64,000 bases of DNA from Orobanche coerulescens. Its lineage: Eukaryota; Streptophyta; Magnoliopsida; Lamiales; Orobanchaceae. This document shows positions 10,533-19,700 of this stretch, in pieces (the stretch's first letter is position 1; each line of letters begins with the position of its first letter). Location: positions 106,385,170-106,449,169 of the forward strand of contig CM065801.1 in assembly GCA_033398695.1 (NCBI GenBank), written 5' to 3'. The notes under the pieces were generated by a model. The model searched no databases, was not told where the DNA came from, and saw only the letters and a list, made by a program, of their open reading frames with translations. Made by a program: the position numbers and the translations under genes.

Positions 10533-11280
10533 ATGTGCACCTTAGCTGTATTCTTAGCCCAGTCCGAACTTATTTTGACTAATGAAGCTCTAAATAATTC
10601 TCACTGGACCACTTCAATGGAAGAAGATCTCAATTGTTTTGAAAGAAACAATGTATGGTATCTAGTACCCAGACCAACTCATCAAGCTATAATTAGAGCC
10701 AAATGGGTATTTAGAAACAAAAAAGATGAGAATGGACCTGTCATAAGAAAGAAATCCCGACTAGTCACTCAAGGTTACAGACAGAAAAAAGGCATAGACT
10801 ACGATGAAACTTTTGCCCCTGTATCCAGACTAGAAGCCATCAGGATATTCCTAACATTCGCCGGTCACAAGAACTTCACAGTCCATCAAATGGACGTTAA
10901 GAGTGCATTCCTGAATGGAGACCTTGCCGAAGAAGTCTATATTGAACAACCACCAGGGTTTGTCAACACTGAAGGCGGAGACCTGGTATACAGGCTAAGG
11001 AAAGCACTGTATAGACTTAAACAAGCACCTAGAGCCTGGTATGAGACCCTGTCACTGTATCTAATCAATAATGGATCTGAGAATGGTGTAGTTGATAAGA
11101 CCCTCTTTAAAATATAGGAAGGCGATGACCTACTTATGGTACAAATATATGTCGATGATATTATATTTTGTTCAACCAACCTTGCTCTCTGTCAGGGTTC
11201 TCTCATCTCATGAAAAGTAAATTTGAAATGAGTTTGATGGAAAAACTTAGTTATTTTCTAGGATTGCAAGTGAAGTAACT
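10533..11280 (+). pseudogene. SIRE-type Copia reverse transcriptase
   Basis: This is RVT_2-family reverse transcriptase. The open portion 10533-11117 includes [30 protein letters not shown] sequence, [21 protein letters not shown], the first catalytic Asp in [26 protein letters not shown] (residues 112-137) and [16 protein letters not shown] at 11115-11117 interrupts it just before the catalytic box. Beyond the stop the same frame gives IYVDDIIF with YVDD at 11148-11159, then FLGLQVK-stop near 11275. The active site is intact in sequence; the protein is not. Confidence 0.85.
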
Positions 11281-11369
11281 CCCCAAAGGTATATTTATCA
11301 ACCAGGAGAAGAACAACAAGGAGATGCTCAACAAATCGGGATGAACAAGTCCAAATCCTCATCCGCCCC

Positions 11370-11935
11370 ATGAGCACTTCCATGCAGATAAGTACTGACG
11401 AATCTGGAAAGCCGATTGATCAATCACTCAACAGGAAGCTAATAGACTCACTACTATACCTAACAACCATCATGCCTAATATCCAGTTTGCTGTAGGAGT
11501 GTGTGCTCGGTATCAGGTAGCACCTAAGGACTCACACTTCACCACAGCCAAACGAATCCTTAAGTACGTAAAAGGAACAATCGATGTAGGATTGCAGTAT
11601 CCTAAGAAAGGAGGATTCGATTTGGTAGGGTACAACGACTCGGACGTCGGAGGTTGTAAGTTGGATAGGAAGAGTACAACACTTACTTGGACCTAGACTT
11701 GTGTCTTGGTTCAGTAAGAAGCAATTGTCCAACTCGCTTTCTACACCCAAGTCGGAATATTATGCTGTTGGAAGTTGCTGTATGCAGATTTTCTTGTAGC
11801 AACAACAGTTACAAGATGTGGAATCAGTGCCAGAGAGACCAATCATGTGCGATAGCACGAGATCAATTCCAATCACGCACAATCTTGTATGGCTCTCGCG
11901 AACTAAGCATATTGATATGAAGCATCATTTCATAA
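11370..11935 (+). pseudogene. SIRE-type Copia RNase H region, truncated
   Basis: The open portion 11370-11696 covers the end of the RT thumb and the start of RNase H (RKLIDSLLYLTTIMPNIQFAV, AKRILKYVKGT, LVGYNDSDVGGCKLDRKST). The first catalytic Asp is in YNDSD. Stops follow, but fragments can be read to RTKHIDMKHHFI ending near 11935. The expected final RNase H residues, PPT and 3' LTR are missing, so a junction with other DNA lies at about 11935. Confidence 0.8.
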
Positions 11936-13155
11936 TTTTTATTATTTTTTATGCAATTGTTGGTTTGACCCGATTTTGAGGCATGTAATGGTTGTTTTCG
12001 TGAGAAAATCCGTGGGTAAGTCCAGGATCTTATTTTTCCTGTAATTTTATTGTAATTCAATGTATATTATTTTGTTTAAGATTATAATCTAATTCGGAGA
12101 AGATAAAATCACGAAGAAATAGAGCAGAATTGGGACACCCGACTGCTGGACAGCCGCGGCCGAACAACAGCATGCGGGCACTGCCGAGCAATACACGGCT
12201 ACCTGCCGAGCATCACCAGGACTACTTCTGAGGGCCGCGGGCAGCCTGTCCAGGGACGGTTCGCCGGTTACGGTCGGGTCGTCCAGTTTTGGTCCAGTCC
12301 ATTGCATCCGCTAGAGAGTCGGAATTTTAAAATTGATTTTTTATATAATTAATTTTGCATAAAGTGGAACTTGAATTTTGGAAACCCACGACCCGGTCGG
12401 GGAGGAGTGACGAGATGCTTGATCCCACAGGAGATATCGAGTCAAAGATTTTCTCGAGTTCAATTCAAGGAAGAAGAGCATGACAATTGGATAATTTAAT
12501 TATCCATGCATTTGTTTTTGTTTTTTAATGTTTTGATGTATGACATGTACGGATTATGCGTGATATATTTTCTTGCATGCGAGGATGAGAAAATTAAAAA
12601 TCTTAAGGCTATAATAACTAAGTGATTAATTTTTTTTTTTAAAATTTATATGAAATTGGCCTCCATAATTAATTTAAATTGTGAAGTAATTAGCATGCGC
12701 ATTGACATTAGGGTCTTTCTCCATATCAAATGTGTTAATTATAGGTCCACTGGTGTTAAATTTCAAATGATAACAAAAGGTAAATTTTAACTTTTATGAT
12801 AGGACCTCTCCATCTGTAGGATTATTATTTATAAGATAATATTTTAAGGCTGTTAAATTATGGTATTCACATAGGTGTATTAATTAATAAGCTTCCCATT
12901 GGAGTCTATGTTAATTAATACATGACCAAGAAGAACCAACTAATAATTTTACTTGTCACAATATAATTTGACTAGGTAGTAAAACTAAAAGACGTACAAC
13001 TCTACTTGAAAAATATGTGTGTTAACGTCCACACGATCGTGGCTTGCATATGCGGGTTTTTAGAGGTGTTGGTTGCTAGCATATATAATGTGTTTTTAGG
13101 TTTTTCAATATATTTTGCTATGCATTATGTGATGAATGTGTTTATTTTATCTCAG
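11936..13155. other. Unassigned; probable decayed Copia-1 leader
   Basis: No protein similarity is present. It lies between the broken SIRE RNase H and the Copia-1 gag start and is mostly AT-rich, so a long Copia 5' leader is the simplest reading. No Copia-1 5' LTR matching the 3' LTR start at 63212 and no TGGTATCAGAG primer site were found, so the 5' LTR is deleted or unrecognisable. A GC-rich patch at 12130-12265 contains CAGCCGCGGCCG and GGGCCGCGGGC. It is looser than the LTR arrays elsewhere. Confidence 0.45.
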
Positions 13156-14252
13156 ATGTCTTTCAATCCACTTGCTGTAATTCTCAAAGAAAAAAACTTG
13201 ATGGCACTAACTTTGCTGATTGGAAGCGTAATTTAAAATTGTCCTGACTGCTAAAGAACACAAGATTGTTCTAACAGAGAAATTCCCATTAGAACCAGAT
13301 ACGGATTCGACTCCATATGAGGTGAAAGAGTACCGCAAATTGAAGAAATTTGATGAGATGGCTCGCTATTACATCTTGGCTTCTTTAGCAAATATATTGC
13401 AGCATCGGCATCAGAGTATGGGCACGGCCGCGGAAATGATGAAAAATCTTGGCGAGATGTTTGGTCATCAGAATCGGGTGGCTAGGTAAAATGCTACGAG
13501 GGTCTTGATGACGACCCAAATGCCTGAAGGAATCCCGGTAAGGGATTCTAAATATAATTTCTCATGTAAACAAACTTGATATCTTAAGGGCTACTATCGA
13601 TGCGGAAATGCAGGTTGATATCATCATAGGCAGCATACTAAGGATCTTTGAGCATTTCTTCATAAACTACAATATGAATCGTAGGGATTATTCCTTGGCG
13701 GAATTGCCGATAGAGCTTCAAGCTGCTGAAGGACTCTTCATACAAGGGTATCAAGTTCTTGTGGCAACTAGTGTTTCAAATTCTAAACCCAAGTGTGGGA
13801 AGAATAAACAAGTGGACCAAAAGCAAGTGGCAACTCTCTAAAACAAGGCTCCTCGTCCTGGGGCAAACAAAAAGCCAAAGGGAATGTGCTACAAGTCTGG
13901 TCAGAAAGGACATTTCAAGGTAGACTACCCTGTTCTTAAGAAACGTATGTATCGTGCACTAGTAGTCAAAATATGTTTGGGAGCTTGTTCTACCACTTCG
14001 TGGATAGTAAATTCAGAATCCACTGATCATGTTTGATTTGACTCGTATGGTTTTCAGATAACCATGTAGCTTAGTGCGGGCGAGATCAGCATCAACTAGG
14101 GAGATTATTACAGGTTTATGGCTGTAGAAGTGGAAGTCATGCAGTTGGAGATTAGTAATAAAATATTAGTCCTTAATAATGTATTATTGGTACCAGATTT
14201 TAGAATGAATTTAGTTTTAGTTTCTAAATCGAGTTGTGATGGTTATTCATTT
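13156..14252 (+). pseudogene. Copia-1 gag with start of protease
   Basis: The ATG at 13156 begins MSFNPLAVILKEKNL, the typical start of a Copia gag. It continues in shifting frames through LTAKEHKIVLTEKFPLEP, YRKLKKFDEMARYYILASL and NYNMNRRDYSLAELPIELQ (13668-13724). The zinc knuckle at about 13888-13932 reads CYKSGQKGHFKVDYP: the second Cys is Ser and the last Cys is Tyr, so the C-X2-C-X4-H-X4-C metal site is lost. The protease region then reads WIVNSESTDHV, with the catalytic D-S-G-type triad corrupted. It is cut at 14252 by Gypsy-1, just after a protease-tail phrase (LLVPDFRMNLVLVSK). Confidence 0.82.
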
Positions 14253-14807
14253 TGTAATACCCGCAATTTCGATTTCCGGTAAAAATTTTTTCGGCGGAAG
14301 TCCATTTTGACGACTCGCTCATGACCGTATCGTCATTCTGAGAATGATTAATTCTGCACTTTTTGTCATCCGAGTTTTTTTCGGTATTGTTTTGTTGAGT
14401 TTCGTGTTTCTTAACGACTTTTCCGCACTCGAGTTCGATTCTTGTGAATCTCGTTTGAAATTACTGTTTTGAGTTTCCCGTAAGTCCGTTTAATTTTGTT
14501 AGACGTGTTTTGAATTTCGGTTTGGTTATTCGATCACGTATCGTGATTTTCGGACGTTTTGGGCCGTTTTCATAATTTCCCAAAGTTTGGGGTAATTACT
14601 TCCGTTGTCGAATTCCGACACTTAGGGTGGTCGGAATCGTGCGTTCTTTTAGCTCTTAGATTCGTCTTTGCGAGTAGTTCGTAACCGTATCTTCGATTCG
14701 TATTCAGGTTCGGGTTTCGGGGTCGTTCGGATCGTCATTGTGGTTCTTCATTTTGCAACTGGAGGTTGCTGGCCGGACCTGTGCGAAACGGTGCTGAAAC
14801 CAGTGCT

Positions 14808-15040
14808 GCTGAGCGCCGTGTCTTGCGCCGGGTCGTCCAGGACCAGCAAGTCTGCCGAGACACGGCCGAGAACCCGCGCAAGATTTGCGCCGGGTGATGC
14901 GCCGTGTCGGATACCGCCGAGTCATACGCGCGGGCACCTTGCGCCGGGTGTTGCGCCGTGTCGGTCAGGTCGCCCACTAACCTGCAACCCGGCGGTAGAC
15001 ACGGCGCTGGTGTGGGCCGTTTTCTGCGTCGTGTTCGGCA
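14808..15040 (+). repeat. CpG-rich GCGCCGGGT/GACACGG array (Gypsy-1 U3)
   Basis: Repeated phrases GCGCCGGGT (14826, 14888, 14942), GCGCCGTGTCGG (14899, 14953) and GACACGGC (14859, 14998) form a GC-rich island just upstream of the TATA run. The motif is less perfectly palindromic than in the other LTRs, but ACACGGC/GCCGTGT are inverted partners. The 164-codon open frame across it follows from composition. Confidence 0.65.
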
Positions 15041-15044
15041 GGTG

Positions 15045-15057
15045 TATATATATATAT
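15045..15057 (+). promoter_or_regulatory. TATA-like box of Gypsy-1 LTR
   Basis: TATATATATATAT lies directly after the CpG-rich array and about 30 bp before a C/T-rich leader ('cccatttttcccatttcttcacttcc'-like, 15078-15108). This is the expected U3-R arrangement of an LTR promoter. Confidence 0.55.
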
Positions 15058-16016
15058 GGCAGGACAGTCGGGTTTACACCCATTTTTCCCATTTCTTCAC
15101 TTCCTTTCCGCGGCTGGGACTTGGAGGGCACGAGGAGATGTTGTTCCACTGTAAATCCATGAAATTCCTGAGTCCATAAGATCAATTAATCATTCCATAA
15201 CTTTCTCTGATCAGCCAAATCAGGGTAAGTTTTCTTAAAATCTAGTTTTGGGGATTTTGTTCGATTTGTCCGTTTAATCCGTTTTAACTCAGAATAGTGA
15301 TGGATTGAGGATTTTAAGCTATATTATGTCGAATTCCATGTTGTTCCACTGTTGGATTGCCGTGGATTTGTCGTTTTATTGAGTATCTTATCGACGCCTT
15401 GAAGGTGTTCGATAAAATGTCACAGAGAGGATTCGAGCATTCTACGATTATTCTTCCTCGTTCGTTCGTTAATTTATTGATGGTATGATGTTAGGGTCAG
15501 ATTCCTCGCAAAGAAATCGAGTCGGAACCCTTCCGTTTGTTGCCTTCCTTGGGGTTCGAGCTTCCCGGTCGAACCATGTTCTTCGGAGCATTCGGTAGCG
15601 GTTATTAAGGCATGTATCTTATTATACGACTTTTATCTTGCGACTAGTAATCACGTATGAGATTTATGATGATTTTGTTTGCCTTCGTAAATATGTTCCG
15701 TTTAAATTGGTTGTGTATTCCGCAATATGTTCCGTTTGAATTGGTTGTGTATTCCGCAATAATAGTGTTAGGTGTTGTGCCATTTGTGCAGAATTGCGAC
15801 ATACATATGGGATGGTTGTACACTTGGTTGTACAATGTATTGTGTACCGATCGTGTGTTATGTTGGTTGTGTGTCGTTGATTGATGATAGTTGTTGCGAG
15901 TGTCGAGATTGTGTTATGTGCGTGTGATGTACGATTTTGTGGTGATCCACGTGATTGATTATCTGTGCTCATTGTCGTATGTAATGTGAATGTGAACGTG
16001 AATATGTGTGTGACCG

Positions 16017-16237
16017 CTAAGTTCACTCGTGTTGGTTCGACGGGACCTACGAGGACTCGTGGCAGTGGACTACGGGGTCCGAACTTAGTGAGGTACTGAG
16101 GTCCAACCGTGCTGGTCTGACGAGGCCTACGATAGCGCATGGAAGTGGACCATGAGTTTCGGACACAGTGCGTCCAACCGGGTGAGCTCGACGGGGCTTA
16201 CGGTGACACGTGCCAGTGGACTAGGGTGTCAGGACTG
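16017..16237 (+). repeat. Structured modules in Gypsy-1 LTR
   Basis: Module 1 (16017-16088) is closed by CTAAGTTC/GAACTTAG, 8 bp perfect. Its first hairpin is GGTTC-GACG-GGACC (16034-16047). Its second has stems GGAC/GTCC and CGTGG/CTACG around the loop CAGTGGA (16053-16080). Two further units follow to about 16237, with first hairpins GGTCT-GACG-AGGCC and AGCTC-GACG-GGGCT, and with second hairpins around AAGTGGA (stem CATGG/CCATG) and CAGTGGA. The stems differ, the loops are kept. Confidence 0.75.
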
Positions 16238-16239
16238 TG

Positions 16240-16619
16240 TGTGTGATTGTTGTGATTGGAATAGTCTGTGTGGGTTGCTGAACCTACGGAGACACGTGAC
16301 AGTGGATCAAGGTGTAGGAATTGATTATGTTTGTTTATTTGTGCGTGGTGTAGTCCATGCGGGTTGTTGAACCTACGGAGACACGTGACAGTGGATCACG
16401 GTGTTGGAATTAATTATGTTTGTTTATTTGTGCGTGGTGTAGTCCGTGCGGGTTGTTGAACCTATGGAGACACGTGACAGTGGATCACGGTGTCGTAATT
16501 GATTATGTTTGTTTATTTGTGCGTGGTGTAGTCCGTGCGGGTTGTTGAACCTATGGAGACACGTGACAGTGGATCACGGTGTCGGAATTGATTATGTTTG
16601 TTTATTTGTGCGTGGTGTA
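16240..16619 (+). repeat. 89-bp tandem repeat in Gypsy-1 LTR
   Basis: The phrase AACCTA(C/T)GGA recurs at 16281, 16370, 16459 and 16548, an exact 89-bp period. Each unit holds a GGTT-loop-AACC hairpin and a GACACGTGA/TCACGGTGTC stem around CAGTGGA, so the unit looks like a later expansion of the structured module. The fourth unit is interrupted by Gypsy-2 and the array resumes at 25656-25715. Confidence 0.85.
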
Positions 16620-16830
16620 TGTAATACCCGGTCGAAAGTCATGTCATTTCAAACCTCTTCTTGTTCTTCGAATCGTGATTTGTTGAGCGAACCCTTGTAA
16701 TCATTGCTTGGAACCACTGTTTTGGGGTTCCCGTACTTCTATTTCGTGTTATTGTTGCCCAGACATTGAATCATATTGCTTTTATTCTCTTTCCGGGTCA
16801 TTTTTCATCATTTTAGGACCCGAAGGGGGT

Positions 16831-17140
16831 GTGAGCCGCGGCACAAGGAGTGTGCGCCGCGGCACACATATTTCCTAAACCTGGCCGAGCGGACTGTACC
16901 GGGTGCCGCGACATACGCTCCTTGTGCCGCGGCACACTGCCGAGCCAATGCCGCGGCACACCTATGCTGAGCCGCGGCACACTGGTGTTGCATCCTCAGC
17001 CAAAACCCGCCTGTACCCGGTGCCGCGGCACACCTGAGCTGAGCCGCGGCACACCTGAGCTGAGCCGCGGCACACTGCCGAAACCTGGGAACAATTTTTA
17101 GGCCTGTGCCGCGGCACACCTATGCTGAGCCGCGGCACAC
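16831..17140 (+). repeat. GTGCCGCGGCAC palindrome array, Gypsy-2 5' LTR
   Basis: Eleven sites built on GCCGCGGC(AC) lie in 310 bp, ten with an intact CCGCGG. The fullest copies are the perfect palindrome GTGCCGCGGCACAC. Half of the sites are preceded by GA instead of TG (GAGCCGCGGCAC). Compared with the 3' LTR, this copy has one extra CTGAGCTGAGCCGCGG unit, showing expansion or contraction. Confidence 0.88.
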
Positions 17141-17921
17141 AATGCGGTCAACTGCATAATTCGGCTTTTTAAGCGAGATTTCAGCCATTTTCCTCCATTT
17201 CTTCTTCCATCGCGAGAGAGAGAGTTTGAGGGAGGAGCTCTTTTCATATTTATTACTTGTGTGTTGAAGATTTACCACTTTCACTCGGTTGGGAAGCCCG
17301 AATAGTCGATCTATCGCGTATTCCTTGGATCATAGCGCTTGAATATTCAAGAGGTAATTTCTTCGACATCTTGACTTCTCGATTTTGTGTGGGTTTTGAC
17401 GTTTTGGATGATAAAATCATGGTGTATGATGTGATATAGGCGTGATTATGGACATGATTGGGTATTCATCGGATTATTGAAAGATTATTCAAGAACACTT
17501 TGACTTTTGTGTTGGTTTTTAGGGGTTTTCGTAGATTCGTCCGTTTTATCCGATTGAAGCTTGAGAACCTTGAGATTTTGATATATCTATACCGGATGAG
17601 AGTTTTCTTCCGATTTTTCGGGTTGAACTATGTCATTTTCTGACTTATGAGATTTGGACGATTTTCCAACCTCTAGTTGATTATCCGTATATCTTTATGA
17701 ATCGTAGACGGGTTTCGGGGGTTTCTTCGTGTAATTTGAATATGGATAATTGATTATCATATTCCTTGCGAATCGTTTAGGTGCCGGAAGCGCGTTCTTG
17801 GACCTACCAATCTCATACCCCCTTTTTCCGTTCGCTCCTCGATGTCTCAAAGGCAAGTATATATTTATGAATGTGCGTTCTCGACTTTGAAAGTATGAAA
17901 TATTAATGGCATGCTTATTTA

Positions 17922-18172
17922 TATCCACTCCGGGACGGACCGACGGGTCCTCTGAGGGTTTCGTAGCCTCTGGTGCGATTCCATGGATAATATGAATTAA
18001 CCACTCCGGGACGGGCCGACGGGTCCTCTGAGGGTTCCGTAGCCTCTGGTGCGGTTCCACGGTTGATCATGTATGTATTGATGACGGATGATATGAATGA
18101 ACCACTTTGGGGCGGGCCGATAGGTCCCCTAAGGGTTCCGTAGCCTCTGGTGTGGTTCCACGGTATTCATAT
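17922..18172 (+). repeat. Three structured modules, Gypsy-2 5' LTR
   Basis: Closing stems are TATCCA/TGGATA (17922-17989), TTAACC/GGTTGA (17997-18066) and ATATGAAT/ATTCATAT with an inner ACC/GGT (18091-18172). First hairpins: GGACC-GACG-GGTCC, GGGCC-GACG-GGTCC (18013-18026) and GGGCC-GATA-GGTCC. Second hairpins: TCGTA-g-CC/GGTGCGA in module 1 and CCGTA-g-CC/GGTGCGG in module 2 (18037-18054), loop TCT. Confidence 0.8.
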
Positions 18173-18721
18173 ATCTGTTGATGCGATGCTATGAGATTTA
18201 GTTATTCCGGAATACTAGTCTTGAATTGATGAATTGGCGGTTATATTTACTTTATTGTCTAGGAGTATTGTGTTTCATACTTGATATACTTGCACTAGCT
18301 ATTCGACGGCTAACCCCTTTATGGGGGAAATACGTTTCATGTATTTCAGGTTCCAGGAGAGCGGACGGGCAGGTATCGGGTCGGCATAAAGATGGTGGGC
18401 AAGCGTGATACTGTGTCTTTCTTCCAGTTATGTTTGGAGTTTCCCGTTCAGTGTTGTTGTACTGGATTGGCTATTGAATACTCGAGTATTGTTTTCCTTT
18501 TTCCTTGATGTTCCGGCCTGTGTTTGCCGAAGTATTGAATTGAGTTGTGATGTTTGTGAATACATTGGTTATATTTCGAATACCTTTGTATCGTTTTTCA
18601 TTCCATTGTGTGTAGACCTTATCGGTCAAAATTTATGGTTCCGCGTATGTTTAGCCTTGTGGGTCCCACGGCGGGGCTTACTACTGTAATATCCCCTGAA
18701 TAACTTGGGGTGTTACGAATA

Positions 18722-18732
18722 TGGTATCGAGC
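18722..18732 (+). promoter_or_regulatory. Primer binding site of Gypsy-2
   Basis: TGGTATCGAGC lies four bases after the 5' LTR end and resembles the initiator tRNA-Met primer site TGGTATCAGAGC, with an indel. Confidence 0.75.
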
Positions 18733-18959
18733 TTAGGTCTATGGATACCTAGCCGTCGGTCTTTTGGGTCGATCGAGTCGTTAATTGTCCACAGTATCAC
18801 TACTCCGCCATCATCACAAGGCGACCGTACTTGTAAGACCTCTCACTCTTCTCGGTGTTTCCTTATTCGTTTTGCTTCCTTTTATCGGTATTCTTGAGAA
18901 CCGGACACTTTGTTGATGCGTGATTGAATTGTGCTTACGTGACTTGTGTGTTCTTCAAG

Positions 18960-19700
18960 ATGTCACCGGTAGGGCCGTGGCCGTGGTCGTGGCCGTGGCG
19001 AGGAAGAGGTCGTGGCGCGGCCGTTTCCATCGGTTCGATGCGGGTCGACCAACCCCGCTTGTCGAACTCGGTGCATCCCGACACCGAGAGTCAGCACGAC
19101 CAGTCAGATGGTCAGGGGAACAACGCAGACGTTGGAGTGGCGAATGCACTTCAACAATTGGCTACTCAGATGACTATTTTGGCCCAAACTGTTCAGATGA
19201 ATAACCCGAACCCAAATACGGATGCCCTGCTTCAGAATGTAATCCGTATGCACCCTCCGCAGTTTGGCGGTGCCACTGCACTGTTAGCCGGGAGGATTGG
19301 TTAGCGAATTGGAGAAGATTTTCGAGGCGGTTGATTGCCCGAGGTGAGGAAAGTACCGATTGCTCAGTATTTCCTCACTAAGGAGGCCGCTACTTGGTGG
19401 AAGGTCATCAAGCCACAGGATCGTATTGCCTCATGGGATGAATTTAAGGAGCTCTTGGAGGCCGAGTTTTGTCCTTGGCCGGTACGAGAGAGCCGAATCC
19501 GAGCCTTCTTCGAGGCTAAACCACAAGATATTCCCGTTTCGCAGGTGATCGTGGAGTATAACCAACAATTAATCCATGTGAAGGATCAAGTACGTAACGA
19601 GCGTGATAAGATCCGTTATTTTGATATGCGGATGAATTTGGACTTGCGGCGGTACATGGCCAGATTTGCTTGTACCACACTGAAAGAGTATCAGGACAGA
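18960..19700 (+). pseudogene. Gypsy-2 gag
   Basis: The ATG at 18960 opens a Gly/Arg-rich N-terminus (WRGRGRG) and a stretch ending IRMHPPQFGG near 19270, typical of plant chromovirus gag. A frame change near 19300 leads to the retrotransposon gag domain (VPIAQYFLTKEAATWW, WDEFKELLEAEFCPWPVRE, YNQQLIHVKDQVRNERDKIRYF, 19344-19640). A second frame change near 19690 joins the zinc-knuckle region of the pol frame. Gag forms the particle and binds element RNA. Single-base indels rather than stops break it, so sequencing error is possible. Confidence 0.85.

Larger units (their letters stand above)
8705..11935 (+). mobile_element. 5'-truncated SIRE-type Copia element
   Basis: Domain order is gag tail, protease, GAG-pre-integrase, integrase, reverse transcriptase, RNase H, the Ty1-copia order. 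Phrases such as SRHMTGDK, KFKVTSVDY, FVAKGTADQSRL and RTKHIDMKHHFI are characteristic of the SIRE/Maximus lineage. No LTR, PBS or PPT is recognisable. The left side is lost at the tandem repeat block and the right side stops inside RNase H at about 11935. Stops and frameshifts are frequent, so the element is old. Confidence 0.82.
16620..18717 (+). repeat. Gypsy-2 5' LTR
   Basis: It starts TGTAATACCCGG and ends GGGGTGTTACG; the final A of the 3' copy is G here. Order: 210 bp, CCGCGG array, T-rich stretch with a weak TATA-like CTTTTTAAG (17164-17172), GAGAGAGAGAG leader (17212-17224), unique region, three structured modules, tail with CTGTAATATCCC. Confidence 0.93.

Noticed and set aside
12130..12265. 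Another palindrome array like those in the gypsy LTRs
   Set aside because: Only two CCGCGG sites with unlike flanks and no LTR or TATA context. Too weak to group with the others.
14668..15162. 164-codon open frame, with long overlapping frames on the other strand
   Set aside because: It lies across the CpG-rich array in a solo LTR, where stop codons are rare by composition. There is no recognisable domain and overlapping frames are equally open.
16776..17119. Overlapping open frames on both strands with Arg/Gly/Cys repeats
   Set aside because: They are translations of the GTGCCGCGGCAC array. The same happens at 23679-24193, 3564-4140 and 28253-28786. Repetition, not coding, explains them.
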